Part shown: one piece after another, positions 11,670 through 24,208 of the stretch
Position numbering within the stretch: position 1 is the first letter of the stretch
Layout: each line of letters opens with the position of its first letter
Source of the DNA: Fomitopsis serialis
Lineage: Eukaryota; Basidiomycota; Agaricomycetes; Polyporales; Fomitopsidaceae
Assembly: GCF_022376445.1 (NCBI RefSeq)
Contig: NW_025955005.1
Coordinates: 62,001-126,000 of the forward strand
Direction of reading: 5' to 3'
DNA length: 64,000 nt
Notes under the pieces: generated by a model
The model's database searches: none
What the model saw: only the letters and a program-made list of their open reading frames with translations
What the model was told of the DNA's origin: nothing
Made by a program: the position numbers and the translations under genes

Positions 11670-14333
11670 GGCGGTTTAGAGTGTGGTTGCGCTGGGCGCC
11701 ACGCTCAGACTGGCGACCATATAGCAGACTGGCGAAGGCAGGAAAGAGAAGAGAGCTTCTGGCATTAGATAGGCCGAGCGGACATGAAGGGCCTCCCACG
11801 AGGTCCTCGTGAAACAAGGTTTGCAAATCGAATTGGACGAGGCGCCTCGGAAGCTGCCCCGAGTAAGCTCAAGTCAGATAGTCGCCGAACCAACTTACAG
11901 TAACGTAGCAGCGGTACACATCGTTGTGAGGACGTCTTCTTGTGGGTAACGACCTTCGAAGACAACGCTAGCAGCTCTCCCCAAGTGTCACGATGCTGCG
12001 TTGTTGCCCAACGAGCCAGTAGCATCCGATCTTGTTGAAACGCAAGTCGGGGCCGTGCAGTGAGAAACTTCCGCAAGTCGCCATGACGGGACGGAATAAC
12101 TATATCTGGGCTTCAGAGGTTCGCCTGTATCGATATCAACCACCCGCAGAGCCAGTAGGTATCCAAGTGAACGTCGAGAGGCAATCGTCCTGATCGCTCG
12201 GCTAGTCCGACGTTGCACTCGCATCCCAATAAGGAAGGGGTAGCTGTACGGGAGTCCAGACGCTATTTAATTCACCCTTGCAGCAAATGGGCATGATCAG
12301 TCGAGGTGTGCAGTGCCACCCAAAAATGTTGCTCACCTCATGATCACCGACGGGAGCTGTGTTGATACTACGCAGTACCCAGCTGAGAGTGTTCGCCCCA
12401 AGCTCACCTCCGGCGCTGATGCAGATGGTCACTTTGTGAAGCTTCGTGTATCAGCAAGTCCAACCTGGCAAACCTGATCATCGACAGAAGGTTGCTGAAG
12501 GAGCAGATTTGTCTGGTCACTGTTACATAAATGACGGCCGTGTATCAGACCCAGGGCCTGTCACTATTTCTAGCAGTGGTATTGAATCAGGGTCATGATA
12601 CCATCTTTGAAGCGGCTGCTTCCATATCCAACCTGCCCTTACACCGGTGAACTACATGATTCTTTCCTTTATTCTTATGAGTGACGGTGCACCCGGCTAA
12701 TGCCACAGGAGCATCGCACAGCTGGAGCTGTTAGCAGAGTAGCATGACCAAGATGCAACGACTCTCGTAGGTAGCCTACTTTACGACACCCTATTACTCC
12801 TTGATGAGAGAACGGGCCAAGTGTCAAAGGGGGCAATCATAGGAAACCACGACCTCACTTACGGACCCGCTTGGAGCTACCCAGATTGGCTCACAATCTT
12901 ATTATAGGCTTCTCTTGCGGCCACTTCCTTCGCCTGTCCTTGCGTCTGGCCTGTTCCCTTCCCGAATTTCGCGCCGTTGACTTGTGTGGTCCATCAGCAT
13001 TACGTCCGCAGCACTCTTCCGAACGCCACTCCGACTCACTGCACGCGATAGCCTGCCATAAAGGCTGATGAGCCGGCCCAGTCTGGGTAGTCTGCCAGGT
13101 GAGTTGCATGGTCTTCCGGCTTTGCAGGAGGTTATTCAGCCGCAGTCGATTGCCGTCTGGACATTTCCGCTCTGAACGAACTCTGCCTGACAGAAGCGTG
13201 AGCTGCTACATACCTGTTTCCATGGTCGATCCGACTGGTGGGTGGGCCGGAGAGGGGTGGGGGCTCTTTCGTGCTTTAACCACGCAGATAAGAATCTGTA
13301 AGATGTGATTGTATGTCAGGCTGATGTTCCAAGACGGAACTCATGATACTGATAATATGGCACGAGGAGTGTCAGGCCGCACGAATGACCGCTCGTGCGG
13401 ATACGCGCGGACTGTGATGTATACCATATGCAGGGAGGCCGACGTCGCATGAAGATGGACGTACCACCAGCGGTCATGCCTCTACTCACGTCTTATGAAG
13501 GGGTAATTTCGTTTGCTGTATCGCGCATGAGCGGCCCGTGTCAACAGAGAGAGCAGCTCACCGTGGAACCCAAATATCCTCGAAGCCTTGAGATCCGTCT
13601 TCTCCAGCGTAAATAGGAGCCTAACGCCTCATGTAACGTTTCTAGAACGAGTGGGCGTATATATGTATAATCAGTCCGTCGACCGAGCTGCGATGAAACC
13701 GATGTTCCGAGTCCGCTCGGTATGTCGAGTCAACACCGGCGGACACGGCGGACACTGAGCCTGAGTCGGAGTTGAGCATTGCCTCATGAACAGCTCTGTG
13801 CACTTATATGTCTTGGCCTGTAAGCCGTCGCCGAGATATGGGATATGACAGCGAAAGGCAGTGTTCATTCACGAGGCTAGACGCTGCGGGATGTAAGCTT
13901 CAAACTCCGAGCAACAGTGGCTCTGGTCAACATAAAGGGAGAACCGTTCGTCAGAGGGTGAGAATGGAAGGGCGAAGACATACCTTCAAACAGCGGTGAG
14001 ATCCCCTGAGAGGCGTACACAAAGCACAGCAGCAGGCACGGTCAGCCCCCCTGCTCTGACGGGCCAGCAAAAATGAGTGTGTTCGGCTGCCAAACGGTAG
14101 CCTGGGTATGACTCGGTGAGCGGTTCCGGACCAAGGTCGGGTTTACACATGAGCGCAGCCAGTGGCTGTCTGTGCTTGACACCATTAGCATACCTCGAGA
14201 ACAAATGCCGTATTAACAGTCACCGCCGGGTTCCACGGAGACATCGGAGACATTACGAAAGCTGTTTGCCTCCCGGCACTGAGCAATTAGCATTATACGA
14301 TAGGCAAACATGCAGCTCGCAACGACACACAGA
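11670..14333. other. Intergenic 2.7 kb, no gene recognised
   Basis: Both strands show only short, composition-poor frames without domain-like sequence. No terminal repeats or transposase motifs were seen. The left end should hold the promoter of the Sec3-type gene. Confidence 0.5.
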
Positions 14334-15212
14334 CTATGGCGAGGACCCTGCTGAAGCCTCCTCCTCCTTCGCCCCGCCGTCGCGCTCCTCCAGCCCCCTC
14401 CTCAGCCCCTCCAGCGTCCGGTGCAACTTTGCGCCACTCGCCTCGCCCAGGACCATCGCCAGCTGCATCGCCGGAGCGCTCAGCATTCCCACCAACTGCG
14501 CGCGCAGCGTATCCAATGTCGGCAGCTTCGCCACCTCCAATACGCCTGGCGCCTGGAAGAGCCGGCCCTCGATGAGCGCGCCCACGAGCTTGAGCTGCGG
14601 GACAGGCGTTGGGCGCTGGCGTTTGGGTCGCCGGCCTGGCACGAACGCCGCCGCCGCCGCATTACGTTCCCGCTCGAGGTCGGCCTCGGTTTTCTTGGGA
14701 GGCGGTGGTAGCGCTTTTTCGAGCGTCTTGAGGATGGCGTTCAGTTGCGGTGGGTTGAGGTTCGGGAAGCTGAGCGCCGCGAGACCGCCCTCTATGTTGC
14801 TCGCGACGTCGACAACCGACTGTCTGTCCAGAGTTGCGAAGTCCCGCAACACGACGCCGAAGATGGACGACCGGATGACCGTGAAGGCTGGTGGCTCGGG
14901 TGCTGGTGTCGGCGACGGCCCAGCTAACGACGGTGTGCTGGCATGACGTGCCGCAGCTTTGGCGATGTCGAGTCGCAGCTGAAGGAGACGTGGCACCGTG
15001 AATCCTGAGTGCAGGAAAAGGAGGACGGGTTTTTGTGAGCTGGACTCGATCAAGTGGGTGTACTTGTTGAAGAGGTGGTTTTTGCGCGCGCCGTACTTGC
15101 GCGGCCCGGGCTTGTTTGGATAGACCCGCGGTGGATCTAGGTTTACGACATATGTACGCGCATGGCGAAGGGCAGGGGGTGGGCAGGACAGCCGCAGGGG
15201 TCGGGCAAGCAT
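14334..15212 (-). CDS. mrpl11: Mitochondrial ribosomal protein uL10m (yeast MRPL11 type)
   Basis: A single uninterrupted 292-codon frame. I chose the ATG at 15210-15212 because it gives MLARPLRLSCPPPALRHART, a basic, hydroxylated mitochondrial presequence; an earlier in-frame Met would precede it. The mature part has VYPNKPGPRKYGARKNHLF and then the L10-like fold with SSSQKPVLLFLHSGFT. The C-terminal half has AFVPGRRPKRQRPTPVPQLK, GALIEGRLFQAPGVLEVAKL and a helical tail, as in fungal 54S L11. It would sit in the large mitoribosomal subunit stalk base. No introns are needed. Confidence 0.85.
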   Translation of the reverse strand: MLARPLRLSCPPPALRHARTYVVNLDPPRVYPNKPGPRKYGARKNHLFNKYTHLIESSSQKPVLLFLHSGFTVPRLLQLRLDIAKAAARHASTPSLAGPSPTPAPEPPAFTVIRSSIFGVVLRDFATLDRQSVVDVASNIEGGLAALSFPNLNPPQLNAILKTLEKALPPPPKKTEADLERERNAAAAAFVPGRRPKRQRPTPVPQLKLVGALIEGRLFQAPGVLEVAKLPTLDTLRAQLVGMLSAPAMQLAMVLGEASGAKLHRTLEGLRRGLEERDGGAKEEEASAGSSP

Positions 15213-15554
15213 TGGTCGTCGGCGGCCAAGTCGCGATGTGCCACTGTACACAGTGGTCGGTGGCGGAGCGCCCGCCAACGACACTTTCGCACGCATTTGG
15301 AAGGTGTAGTGTTCGCCGTCCACGTCGCGTCTCGATGTTCACGAGTCTTCGCGGCTATACTGATCGTTAATTACGCTCCTCGTACAACGCCGACTGAGAG
15401 ACAATATTCCATCATGTATACAACACCATATTGGTACAATCAGAGACAGGTACAACAGCGCTATGGCAGGAGTAGAAATACATCTCTCCAGAACGTTCCA
15501 CACATACAGGTCGACAACTATGGTACAACAACGTCAGATAGTTGACGTCTTCTA
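15213..15554. other. Short intergenic gap upstream of mrpl11
   Basis: 342 bases between the start of mrpl11 and the 3' end of the dehydrogenase gene on the same strand. No TATA box or gene seen. Confidence 0.4.
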
Positions 15555-17376
15555 TTAGTCCTTGACAACTTTCGCGGGCTGTATACGATCGATTGTGAGG
15601 CTCGCATCGGTGCATTCTAGATAGAACGTACCTGAGCGCTGCTAAAAGCGTCCATGCCTGCCGCAACCCTAGCTCCAGCGACCAGTCCACTCCAGTCCAG
15701 GACGTCAAACGCTTGTTCCCCACGCTTCGTCTGCTCCTGATGAATGGCCCGGGCCGAAAGGAGGTGTCCGTGGGCCGCATCCTACAGCGCGACATGTGAG
15801 GCCGAGTAGACGCCTCATGTCTCGAGGTCAGGACTTACGACAACAGGCATCGGCGAGTTATACTCCGTCACAAGTCTGCGCACGTGGTTCGCATCCTTCA
15901 GGCCACCGTCGATTGCAAAACCCTTCAGTCCATCAAACGAATCGGTCACCATCTTATTGCCGTAGTTGATGAAGCTGTGGAACTAGTCAATAACGACACG
16001 CAAACCACAAGACAGAACGTACGGTGGCGCCGGGAATAGATCCTTAATTAGCTCGTACGTCGTCGCGGAGCCGACGCCCGTCTTTTCCGAAAGTGTCAAC
16101 GCTTCAGCGAGGATCTCGAGCGACCCAAGGATCATCGAGTTGCCAATGAGCTTGAAAATCGGGGCTAGGCGCACAACGGAGTTCTCACACTGACACTAAG
16201 GTTGCGGTTGTGATAACACACCTTTCTCGAGGTTGCCGCCCAAGTCCATCGCCTTCTTGCCCACTCCCGGGACCAGAATATGCGCAACCTCCTTCTTCGC
16301 CCGGTATTCCCCGGCAAGGATGCAAATGAGAGTGCCAGCATCAGCGGCGGCCGGGGGACCGAAGACGGGCCCGGTGACTAGGTGAGTATGGGGAATCTCA
16401 CTCAAGAGAGTATCCAGCTCGCCTGTTGCGTGGTGAGTACGCAGACGCTCATCTCTCGGGAGATGTACATACCAGCTAGGGAAGGATAGATAGTGCTCAT
16501 CTCTACGAGAATCTTGTTCATTGTGGGCGGCTTTGCCTAGTCATGCGCGACATCGATGAGTAAAGTTCGAGTGGACGCGTGTCAATTAGTTCATATAGTT
16601 GGCCGTGAGCCACAGAACATCGAAGCGGGCTTGGGCTAACTTCGACAGCATGATGTAATCCAAAATGGCACAAACCCAAACAAAACCCAAATCGTACCGC
16701 GGCTTTCCACAATAACAGAGTTGTCAGCCCTGCCTCAGGCGCTCAGTCACACCCATTCCAGGCCTGAGCGACAGCACTGCACATCAGTGAGCAGCTAAGC
16801 TTGCTCACTCATACTGAGGTTGCATCTGCAAGCTGCACAGTACAGACAGCACGCCGCAGCGGAGAGGTTCGGGTAAGAAAATCTGAGTGATCTCATCACC
16901 ACTGCGATGGCACATCAGTGGTGAGAGCTGAGCATCGGAGTCCCTGCCGCAACTCGGTACTAGCAGAACTGCACACGCGTCTTTGGGGCGGGGCGGGACG
17001 GACTTGGTAGTGGGAAGATCGCACGCACCTTCAGTGCTGCCGCGAACTGCTCGTACACGCTCTTCACAACCGCGTCGCTCGCAAGACTGGTAAAGACGAT
17101 ATCGCACTCCTGGACAAGCTCCTCGGGCGACTTTGCGATCTGGACCTTGTCCGCGCCGAGCTCCTTCTGCAGCTGCTCGCACTTGGCTACCGATCGGTTG
17201 TAAACCAGGAGCGGGCTTGTGGTAGCGTGCGCTGAGCGGGTCTTTGCGAGGTTGCGCGCCATAAAATAGCCCATAGCCCCCAGTCCGTAGAAGCCGAGCC
17301 GGTGCGCAACATGGCCTGGCGTCGCCGGTCGCGAGAAGGGTACCGCGTGTTGAGCAGGGGTGTGCAAGTGAGCCAT
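15555..17376 (-). CDS. 3-hydroxyisobutyrate dehydrogenase-like NAD(P)-dependent oxidoreductase
   Basis: The start at 17374-17376 gives MAHLHTPAQHAVPF. The first exon has the Rossmann fingerprint RLGFYGLGAMGYFMARNLAK (GxGxMG) and DIVFTSLASDAVV. Later exons give TGPVFGPPAAADAGTL (the substrate-site loop of beta-hydroxyacid dehydrogenases), FKLIGNSMILGSLEILAEAL with the catalytic K-x-x-x-N, and GFAIDGGLKDANHVRRL. The last splice, from the donor after DAFSSAQ to an acceptor near 15579, adds PAKVVKD and a stop at 15555-15557. The domain order is that of the HIBADH/GLYR1 family; the true substrate cannot be told from sequence. At least six exons with introns of about 50 bases. It is divergent from the NAK kinase gene, 292 bases away. 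Confidence 0.82.
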
Positions 17377-17436
17377 AGTCGACGTTCGTGAGAGTGAAGA
17401 GTGAAGAAGAGATGACACAACAACAACCACGCTCTC

Positions 17437-17445
17437 TTTTTATAT
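17437..17445 (-). promoter_or_regulatory. TATA box of the dehydrogenase gene
   Basis: On the minus strand the sequence reads ATATAAAAA, 61-69 bases before the start codon at 17376. That position and sequence fit a TATA box for the minus-strand gene. Confidence 0.5.
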
Positions 17446-17668
17446 GGATCGAGGGAAAAGGGCCGAACGAAGGTATGGGAGCTGCACAGCGAGCGGGGGC
17501 CGACTGGAACGATCGCTCGATTAAGGCAGCGTCATGGTCACCTGACCTTCACGTGGGCATTCATGCAACCTGCCGAATTAGGCAAGTCTGCCAACTAGCA
17601 ACGTTGAGCACACCAACAGCGGCAGCGGCTTGCTGCACAGCGCACTCACATCTCCCGCAACCATCACC

Positions 17669-20600
17669 ATGGCCGCCATGGCTCAGGCCTACATGCAGCC
17701 AAACAAAGGCACGCTCGTCGCTGGCCAGACGATCGCCGTCAACAAATACACCGTCCAGGTCGAGCGCTACCTGAGCCAAGGTGCGTTGTGTAGGCGTCGG
17801 CGCAACGAGGCCTGGATGACCATCCTCCGCAGGCGGCTTCGCGCACGTCTATCTGGTGCGCACAGCGACGCCCGTGATGAACACGACGCACCATGTCTTG
17901 AAGCGGATCGCGGTGCCGAATGAGGGCATGCTCACGGAGGTTAAGAAGGAGGTCGACATCATGGTGCGTATCTGAAGTTGCTGTGTCCCAGTAAACGAGC
18001 ATCGATGGACAACCCTGCACAATGCGTATCCGGGTATGGTGAGGTGGCCCATATCCCCAGGACAGATCGTCCGGACGACCACGTCCACCGATGGGATGCG
18101 GCCTGTGGTCATCCACCACATGTTTCCCTGGATCTACTCTCGTAGCTTGTGGTATGCACCCCGGTGGAATAAAGCACCCAGGGTGCTCGATCCTCAGCTG
18201 GAACGAGAGAGCCACGACCATGCCCAGGGCAACCCGCCAGTCCTGATCTGAGGTCCTCCACATCCAGATCTTGATGTTGAGCACCACATTGTCCAGTACA
18301 TGGGGAATGTTTCTCAGGGCTCCGCCGACGGATATTGCCTCGTTGGTTAGCTCAGGACGTACTGTGTGACCGCTTATGTTTGCACGCGACGCCAGCACTC
18401 TTGTGCATCCCACGTCCGGATTGTTATTTGCCCTCGGGCGACCGTGGGCATCATGTCCAGGTATTAGCGACAAAGATGCGGCCCATGACTATATCCGTGC
18501 TCTCGCTTTTCTTTTCACCAAAATCACCGAGTCCAATCACCTTGGACGTGATAAAACCAGGTGTTGCACTACCCCTTGTACTAGCTTGGGAATTGAAGTG
18601 TACTCGGACGCGGAATGGATTATGGAAACCATGTTGCGAGAAAGCCGCATCACGTTTCTACGCTTCTCCAGAAATTGCTGCCTGGGACCAAGCCCTTCCC
18701 TGCACTGTCCCTCCGCGCGCCAGGGCGTCTCATCCGTTGCTCACCGTACTCGTGAAAGTGGCTAACGACCTCGCTCATGCAGAGAATCCTGAAAGGGCAT
18801 GCAAACATAGTATACCTAATCGACGCCGCGTGGCACCGCCTCCCGAACGGGACCTATGAGGTCTTCATCCTCATGGAATTCTGCGCTGGCGGAGGTATCA
18901 TCGACATGATGAACCGCCGATTGCGCGAACGACTCACGGAGCCAGAAATCCTGACCATCTTCTGCGATGTCTGTGAGGGTCTCGCGGCAATGCATTCACT
19001 GAAGCCGCCATTGCTGCACCGGGACCTCAAGGTAGAGAACATCCTGCAGGCGTCATCGACATCATACAAGCTATGCGACTTCGGGAGCGCTACGTCTGTG
19101 CAGAAGGTGCCGAGCAACGTGCAGGAGATTCGGATGCTGGAGGCGGATCTGAACCGGCACACGACGCTGCAGTACCGTGCACCCGAGATGGTAGATGTGT
19201 ACCTTCGGCGGCCCGTCGATGAGAAGAGCGATGTATGGGCGCTCGGCGTGCTTCTCTACAAGCTATGCTACTACACCACGCCGTTCGAGGAGCACGGCCC
19301 GCTGGCGATCCTGAACGTGCAGTACAAGATTCCACCCTATCCCGTCTACTCACAACAAATGAACACGTTGATCGGTGGGTCTCGCGTTTGTTGGCAAGCA
19401 AGCATACTGATGGAAACCTAACTCGCAGCATCGATGCTACGTGAACACGGCGCACAGCGTCCGTCAGTGTTCGAGCTGCTTGACCACGTGCACAGGTTGC
19501 GCGGCACAAAGTCGCGCTTCACGTACAACATCCCGCCAAAGGCGCCGCCATTATCTCCCACTCGTGCCTCCGCGTCTCCGCTCCAGACACTGTCGCCCAA
19601 TGTCGCGTCTCCACCATTGAACCCACTCGATGATTTTGTGTCCCGCAAGTCTCAGCAGGCCTTTTCTGCGTCGCCGGCGAGGAACGCTGGCATCGAGGCG
19701 CGGGAGAAGGTGCTCGAAGCGATCGCGCCGATGCGGCGTGGACGTCCCCCCGGCGCAGCTCCCTCGAGCCCGACGAAGGAGCGCGCGTTCGAGATGGACA
19801 TGAAGTTCGGCGCGGACGACGACCGGGTATGGCGTGGGGTCAAGGGCCACAAGTCCGGTCTCGCAGCTGTGAATGCCGGGTCGAATTATGCGCAGCGGGA
19901 CAATGCGGACGCGTGGGGTATGGGGCGGAAAGAGCCGCAGAAGGAGTCGCGGCCGTCGTTTGAGAAAGGCTTCGGAGACGACTTCAGCTTTGGAAAGTCG
20001 TTTGGTGACTCGTTTCAGCCTGCGAGGTCGCCGCTGCCGTCGCCCCAGCCCCAGCCTCAGCCGTCGCCGTCACCGCGCCCGCCATCGATGCCTACTGGGC
20101 TGAACCGCCACGCTTCTATGCGTAAGGCCAAGGACGCGTTCGACGGCCTTGGGCTCGGGCTCTCGGCGCAGGCTCCGCCACCGACTCTTGGGGAGGCTCG
20201 CATGAGCCGCACTGGCCTTGCAAGCATAGGAATGACATCAGGCGGTGCGGCGGCGTCGTACTTCAACGCACATAGCTCACAGGCCCCCGGGCTCGGAACG
20301 AACAACACGTCCTTCCGGCCACCGAGCTCTCATTCGCCCATGCCGTCTTCCTCGCCACGTCCCATGCCGCAAGTCCCGGCGACCCAAGCGACACCCTCAT
20401 GGCGCCCGAGTCCGTCGAAGGGAGAGACGCTGACGGCGGAGGAGCGGTTCCCGTCGCTGGAGGAGCTCGATCGCGAGTTCGGATCACCATCGCCTGGTAC
20501 AGCTGCAGAGAGGTTTGCGATGGCGCACGCACCGACTCAGCCACCGTCGACGGAGAAGCTTGCCACCGGCTCACGGCCTCCATCTCGGACGGCATACATG

Positions 20601-22816
20601 GCCAACGCCCGGTCAACTGCTACAAATGGAGCGACCGGTGCAGGCAGCTCTGCACCGAATGTGTCCACGTTCACCGGTGTGAAGAGGACCATGTACGAAG
20701 GTCTCGGTGCGCGCTCGCAGAACGTCACTGGCACCGCAATGCGCGAGTCGCGCTTCAGCGTCGCACAAGCACCCTCGCACACTCTCCGCCCTCCGCAGGT
20801 CTCGGCGGAGCCACCGAGGAGCAGGGAGCGGGAGAGACCGCGTTCTCCGCAGAAGCAGAAGCAGGATGAGGACAAGGAGAAGCCGCAGGACGTCGTCGCC
20901 GTCCTCCGGAGCAGGCCCTCCGCCGCCCGCCGCCATCGCACCACAGGCTCGAAGACGCCCTCGCGCAACAACTCGGCCAACCTCGTGTCGCCCGTACGCG
21001 AAACGATGCCTGTGCTACCGCCACGTCCGCCCCCCGAGCCGAGCCCGCGCGCTGGGCCGAGGGACTGGCTGACCGGGGCAGACGAGGACGAGGCTCCGCC
21101 CAGACCTGAGCCGCAACCTGTCATGCGCGAGAGCCCGAGCAAGCGCGCGAGCTTCATCGAGCGCAGCCCGATCCAACTGGTGAAGCCGCTGGAGGCAGAG
21201 GAGGTGCTAGCGAGCTATGAGAAGCCTGAACGGGGCGGGGACCCACAGAAGTCCACTGCTGCGCGGAAGCCGACGTCCAACGCCCGGCCAAACTGGGACA
21301 GGAAGGAGCCAGAGAGGGAGAGGGAGAAGTCGCGCGAGGAGAGGCAACGTTCGCCGGTGCGCCGAAGGCTTTTGCAGCGCGTACGACGAGTAGTGCTAGC
21401 GCCAGTGGGGCGGGGAGCGCGAATACTCGTGTGCTGCAGATCCCGCCGGTCGACACGCGGATCCCGTCGAGGACGGGTACGACGCCCTCACCGAACGGCC
21501 TCACGGAGAACTGGAGCCCTATCGCATCGACGGCTGAGCCTGTGCCTCTCACGGCAAAGAGCTCATCTAGCGGCTCTAGTGAAGAGGGACCGGAGGATGT
21601 TTCAGGGTTCGGGGCGGCGCGCAAGGTCAAGGCAAGAACGAAGGGCGACGACGAGCGGACTACGGAGGACAGAAGAAGGCAGGCGAGGAGCAAAGGCAGA
21701 CAGAGTCAGTGCATGACCTGGTCGATCTCTGGGGAGGTAGCCTCGCAGAGAAGAAGGAGAAGGAGCCTACCAGGAGCACAGCGAGCTCGAGGATAGTTGA
21801 CACCTCAAAGCGCCGCTCGGTCATCATGCCCGCGCCCATTGCACGCCCCCCGCCGCTCACCAGCAAACCGACGCGCTCAGAGTCCCCTCACCCCCTCGTC
21901 GACACCTCCCTTCCAGGCAGATCATCGAACATGGGCCCCCCTCCAAGTCCACACAAGAGGCAACCCTCCGCCGCGCCGCCATCCGGCCACGAATGCAGGC
22001 GACGCCGATGGCCTCCGCGTCCTCGATGCCCCCGCCGATGTCCGGGCGCTCCCGCCCCCAGTCGATGTTCATCACCTCGCCCTCCAAGTCCGCATACTCC
22101 CTCCAACAATCTGCGCCCGCGCCCTCCCCAGCGCCCACCACGCTCGCGCTCGCGCCGCCGCCCGATCCACGCCCGCGCGCTGGCCGGCGGTCCTCCATCT
22201 CAGACATGGTGCAACACTACGAGGCGATCACCTCCGCCAAGCCCACGACCACGCCTACGCCGGCCCCTACGTCACCTACGAAATCTGCACCGCTCAACGT
22301 TAGGAGCAGATCCTCCGCTGGAGCCGGGGCCGGGGCCGACTCGCTTGCGAGCCCGTCTGCGGCGGCCACGCGCTTCCCGAAGCTCTCCCCAACGACCTCG
22401 CCCGTCCTATCCAAGACAAATCTCGCGGTGCCGGATGACGCAGGGCAGGGCAGGGCAGAGAGGGAGAACGGAAGGCGGTCGCCGGGGCTGTCTGGCCTCC
22501 CGAGCCGTATGTCGCCTGTCCCCGCTCGTCCGAAGCCAATGGCGTCGTGAACGGCCTGCCGGGCAGACGGTCGCCCCTCCAGATGGCGCGCGAGTCGCTG
22601 GAGCAGCCGCCGCCGTCGCCGTTCGGGGGCCGCAAGCCGACGCTGCAGTCGAGCGTCGGCGCGGAGAGGGGGAGCGGGAGCCCGTGCGCTCGCCGTCGCC
22701 GGAGCGGCCGTACCAGGGGTGTCGAAGCTGATCGACCGGTGGCAGAAGGCGGTGGACACTTCGGAGCCTGGGGCGCGGAAGGGGTGCCGGTGAAGAAGGT
22801 GGGGGTGGCGAGGTAG
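17669..22816 (+). CDS. Ark1/Prk1/AAK1-type (NAK family) serine/threonine kinase with long disordered tail
   Basis: The start at 17669 has good context (CACCATGG). The kinase domain is nearly complete: glycine loop GFAHVYLVRT, Lys in HVLKRI (about residue 61), HRDLKVENIL (about 160), DFGSAT (about 180) and YRAPEMVDVYLRRPVDEKSD. The HRDLKVENIL/DFGSAT pair is typical of NAK kinases, which phosphorylate endocytic adaptors and actin-patch proteins. After the kinase domain comes about 1000 residues of Pro/Ser-rich sequence. The end carries SKLIDRWQKAVD, a conserved-looking tail, and the stop at 22814-22816. One intron (17964-18782) is 819 bases, the rest about 50. The tail passes through all three frames. 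Two breaks near the end need one more G each, at 22716-22719 and 22781-22784; others lie near 21340, 21700, 21990 and 22545. The kinase domain itself is intact. Confidence 0.85.
17964..18782 (+). other. Unusually large intron in the NAK kinase with an antisense open frame
   Basis: The donor GTGCGT follows the codon for Met in EVDIM and the acceptor ATGCAG precedes RILKGH. Joining them gives the expected kinase sequence EVDIMRILKGH. The 819 bases are about 15 times the usual intron length here. On the minus strand an open frame (17739-18473) covers most of it, with segments such as LTNEAISVGGALRNIPHVL and VVLNIKIWMW that look like a decayed protein. I do not recognise it with confidence. Confidence 0.6.
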
Positions 22817-23218
22817 GCGTACGTGCGTGGATTCAGATATCATGGGTACTTCAGAGAGGCCGTGCTGGGGGTGGCGGATGGTGTTATTTGATGGTGTCGA
22901 CTCGGGCTGGTCGGATCTTAGCAGTAGATGTTCTTGCATGTATACGGAGTGACAGACAGTGACGGTGGACGAGGGTATCAGGAATGGTCATCGTGATGAA
23001 TGCTTTCGCACGTATTGTACATCTTATTTTGCTATAGCATACGTGGGGTTGGATCTACCTATACGGATGAGAAAAAGCCGATGCAATGGGACTGGCAGAA
23101 CAAGACTATTAAAACATGGGATAATCTGAACGAGAGGCCAGCTCCGGTGCTATCAAAGAGAACTATGCATAGAACAGTGTGTAGAATGGAAAAGAATGAA
23201 AACGCTCACTCGGAGGTG
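22817..23218. other. Convergent 3' intergenic region
   Basis: 402 bases between the stop codons of the kinase gene (+) and the copper transporter gene (-). It is AT-richer than its flanks and should hold both 3' ends. No gene seen. Confidence 0.5.
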
Positions 23219-24208
23219 CTACCGTCGCAGCAGACTCCGCGCGACATCTCTGCCCTTGCCAGGCTCCCACAGAGGTTCTGTCTCCGTTGTGCCCGCGTCC
23301 CCGTGGTAGATGCCCGTCTCCTCGTCCTCCTCGCTCGAGAGCCCAAGCTCGCGCGCAACCGCGTCTGCCCGAGCGATGTTGCTCTCGCTCGGGTGGATGT
23401 AGATGTTCAGCCCATCTGGCTTCGAGCGGAACGAGCCCGAGCGCGTCGTGCGCGTCACGTGCGTATTATCGGAGGACGTGCGCGTGGGCACGGGCCGGCG
23501 CGTGGGGAGGGTGAGCGGGACGGGCGGCGGGTACGAGTCCGCGTAGCCGTGCGGGTCATCGGAGTCGCCATCGTGGTAGTGCGAGAGCGACTGGGAGTGC
23601 GAGGGGAGCAGTGGCTCTTTGTATTCGGGGCTGTCGGGGTGGCCCTGGCTGTGGGTCGGCGAGGACGGGGTCTCGAGGAGCTCGATGAAGAACTGGCCGA
23701 AAGAGAGGGTGGAGACGGTGATGACGATCAGGCTACGGGGCATCTGGTCAGTTCGGAGCCGAGTCCGGTGCGAGCGAGGCGACATACCCGACGTTGAAGG
23801 TCATGGCTATGAGCATGTACATCCTGGATTGGACGATGAGTGTCAGGAAACGTCAAGGGTGACACGGCGCGCGACGTACAGTCTGTCGAAGGTGACGAGC
23901 CAGTACAGGAACGCCCTCCAGGCCGCATTGCGGACGCGTGACCGACGCGTCGACGCGGGGCCCCAGTGCTTCGAGATGGCATACGTGAGCAACCTGTGGC
24001 CGAAGCCGAACAGCGGCGTGTCCTGATCAGCGTCTGCTCTACGCGTGCGAGCAGGGGCATAAACAGACCTTTCGGAGCCGCAGATGGCGACGGAAAGAAC
24101 GGATGCGACGGCAAACTTCCAGAGCGAGTCGAGGTGGAGGTTAGGGAGGAGGACGTGCTCCCCGATAAAGGCGAAGTGGAGGTGGTCTTGCCATCCGTCC
24201 ATTTTCAT
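23219..24208 (-). CDS. Ctr-type copper transporter (low-Met, CTR2-like)
   Basis: It starts MKMDGWQDHLHFAFIGEHVL at 24208. The first membrane segment is LWKFAVASVLSVAICGSER. After an intron comes LLTYAISKHWG and a basic loop. A third exon ends WRAFLYWLVTFDRL; splicing then gives MYMLIAMTFNVG, which contains the Ctr signature M-x-x-x-M of the second membrane helix. The next acceptor is at a TAG and gives LIVITVSTLSFGQFFIELLE, the third helix. A long polar cytosolic tail follows to the stop at 23219. Three helices plus M-x-x-x-M define the Ctr family, trimeric Cu(I) channels. The lack of a Met-rich N-terminus suggests an internal or low-affinity transporter (inference). Confidence 0.8.

Noticed and set aside
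17739..18473. Antisense 244-codon frame as a real gene
   Set aside because: Its 3' part overlaps a kinase exon and the rest lies in an intron. It has no convincing start context, domain or splice sites.
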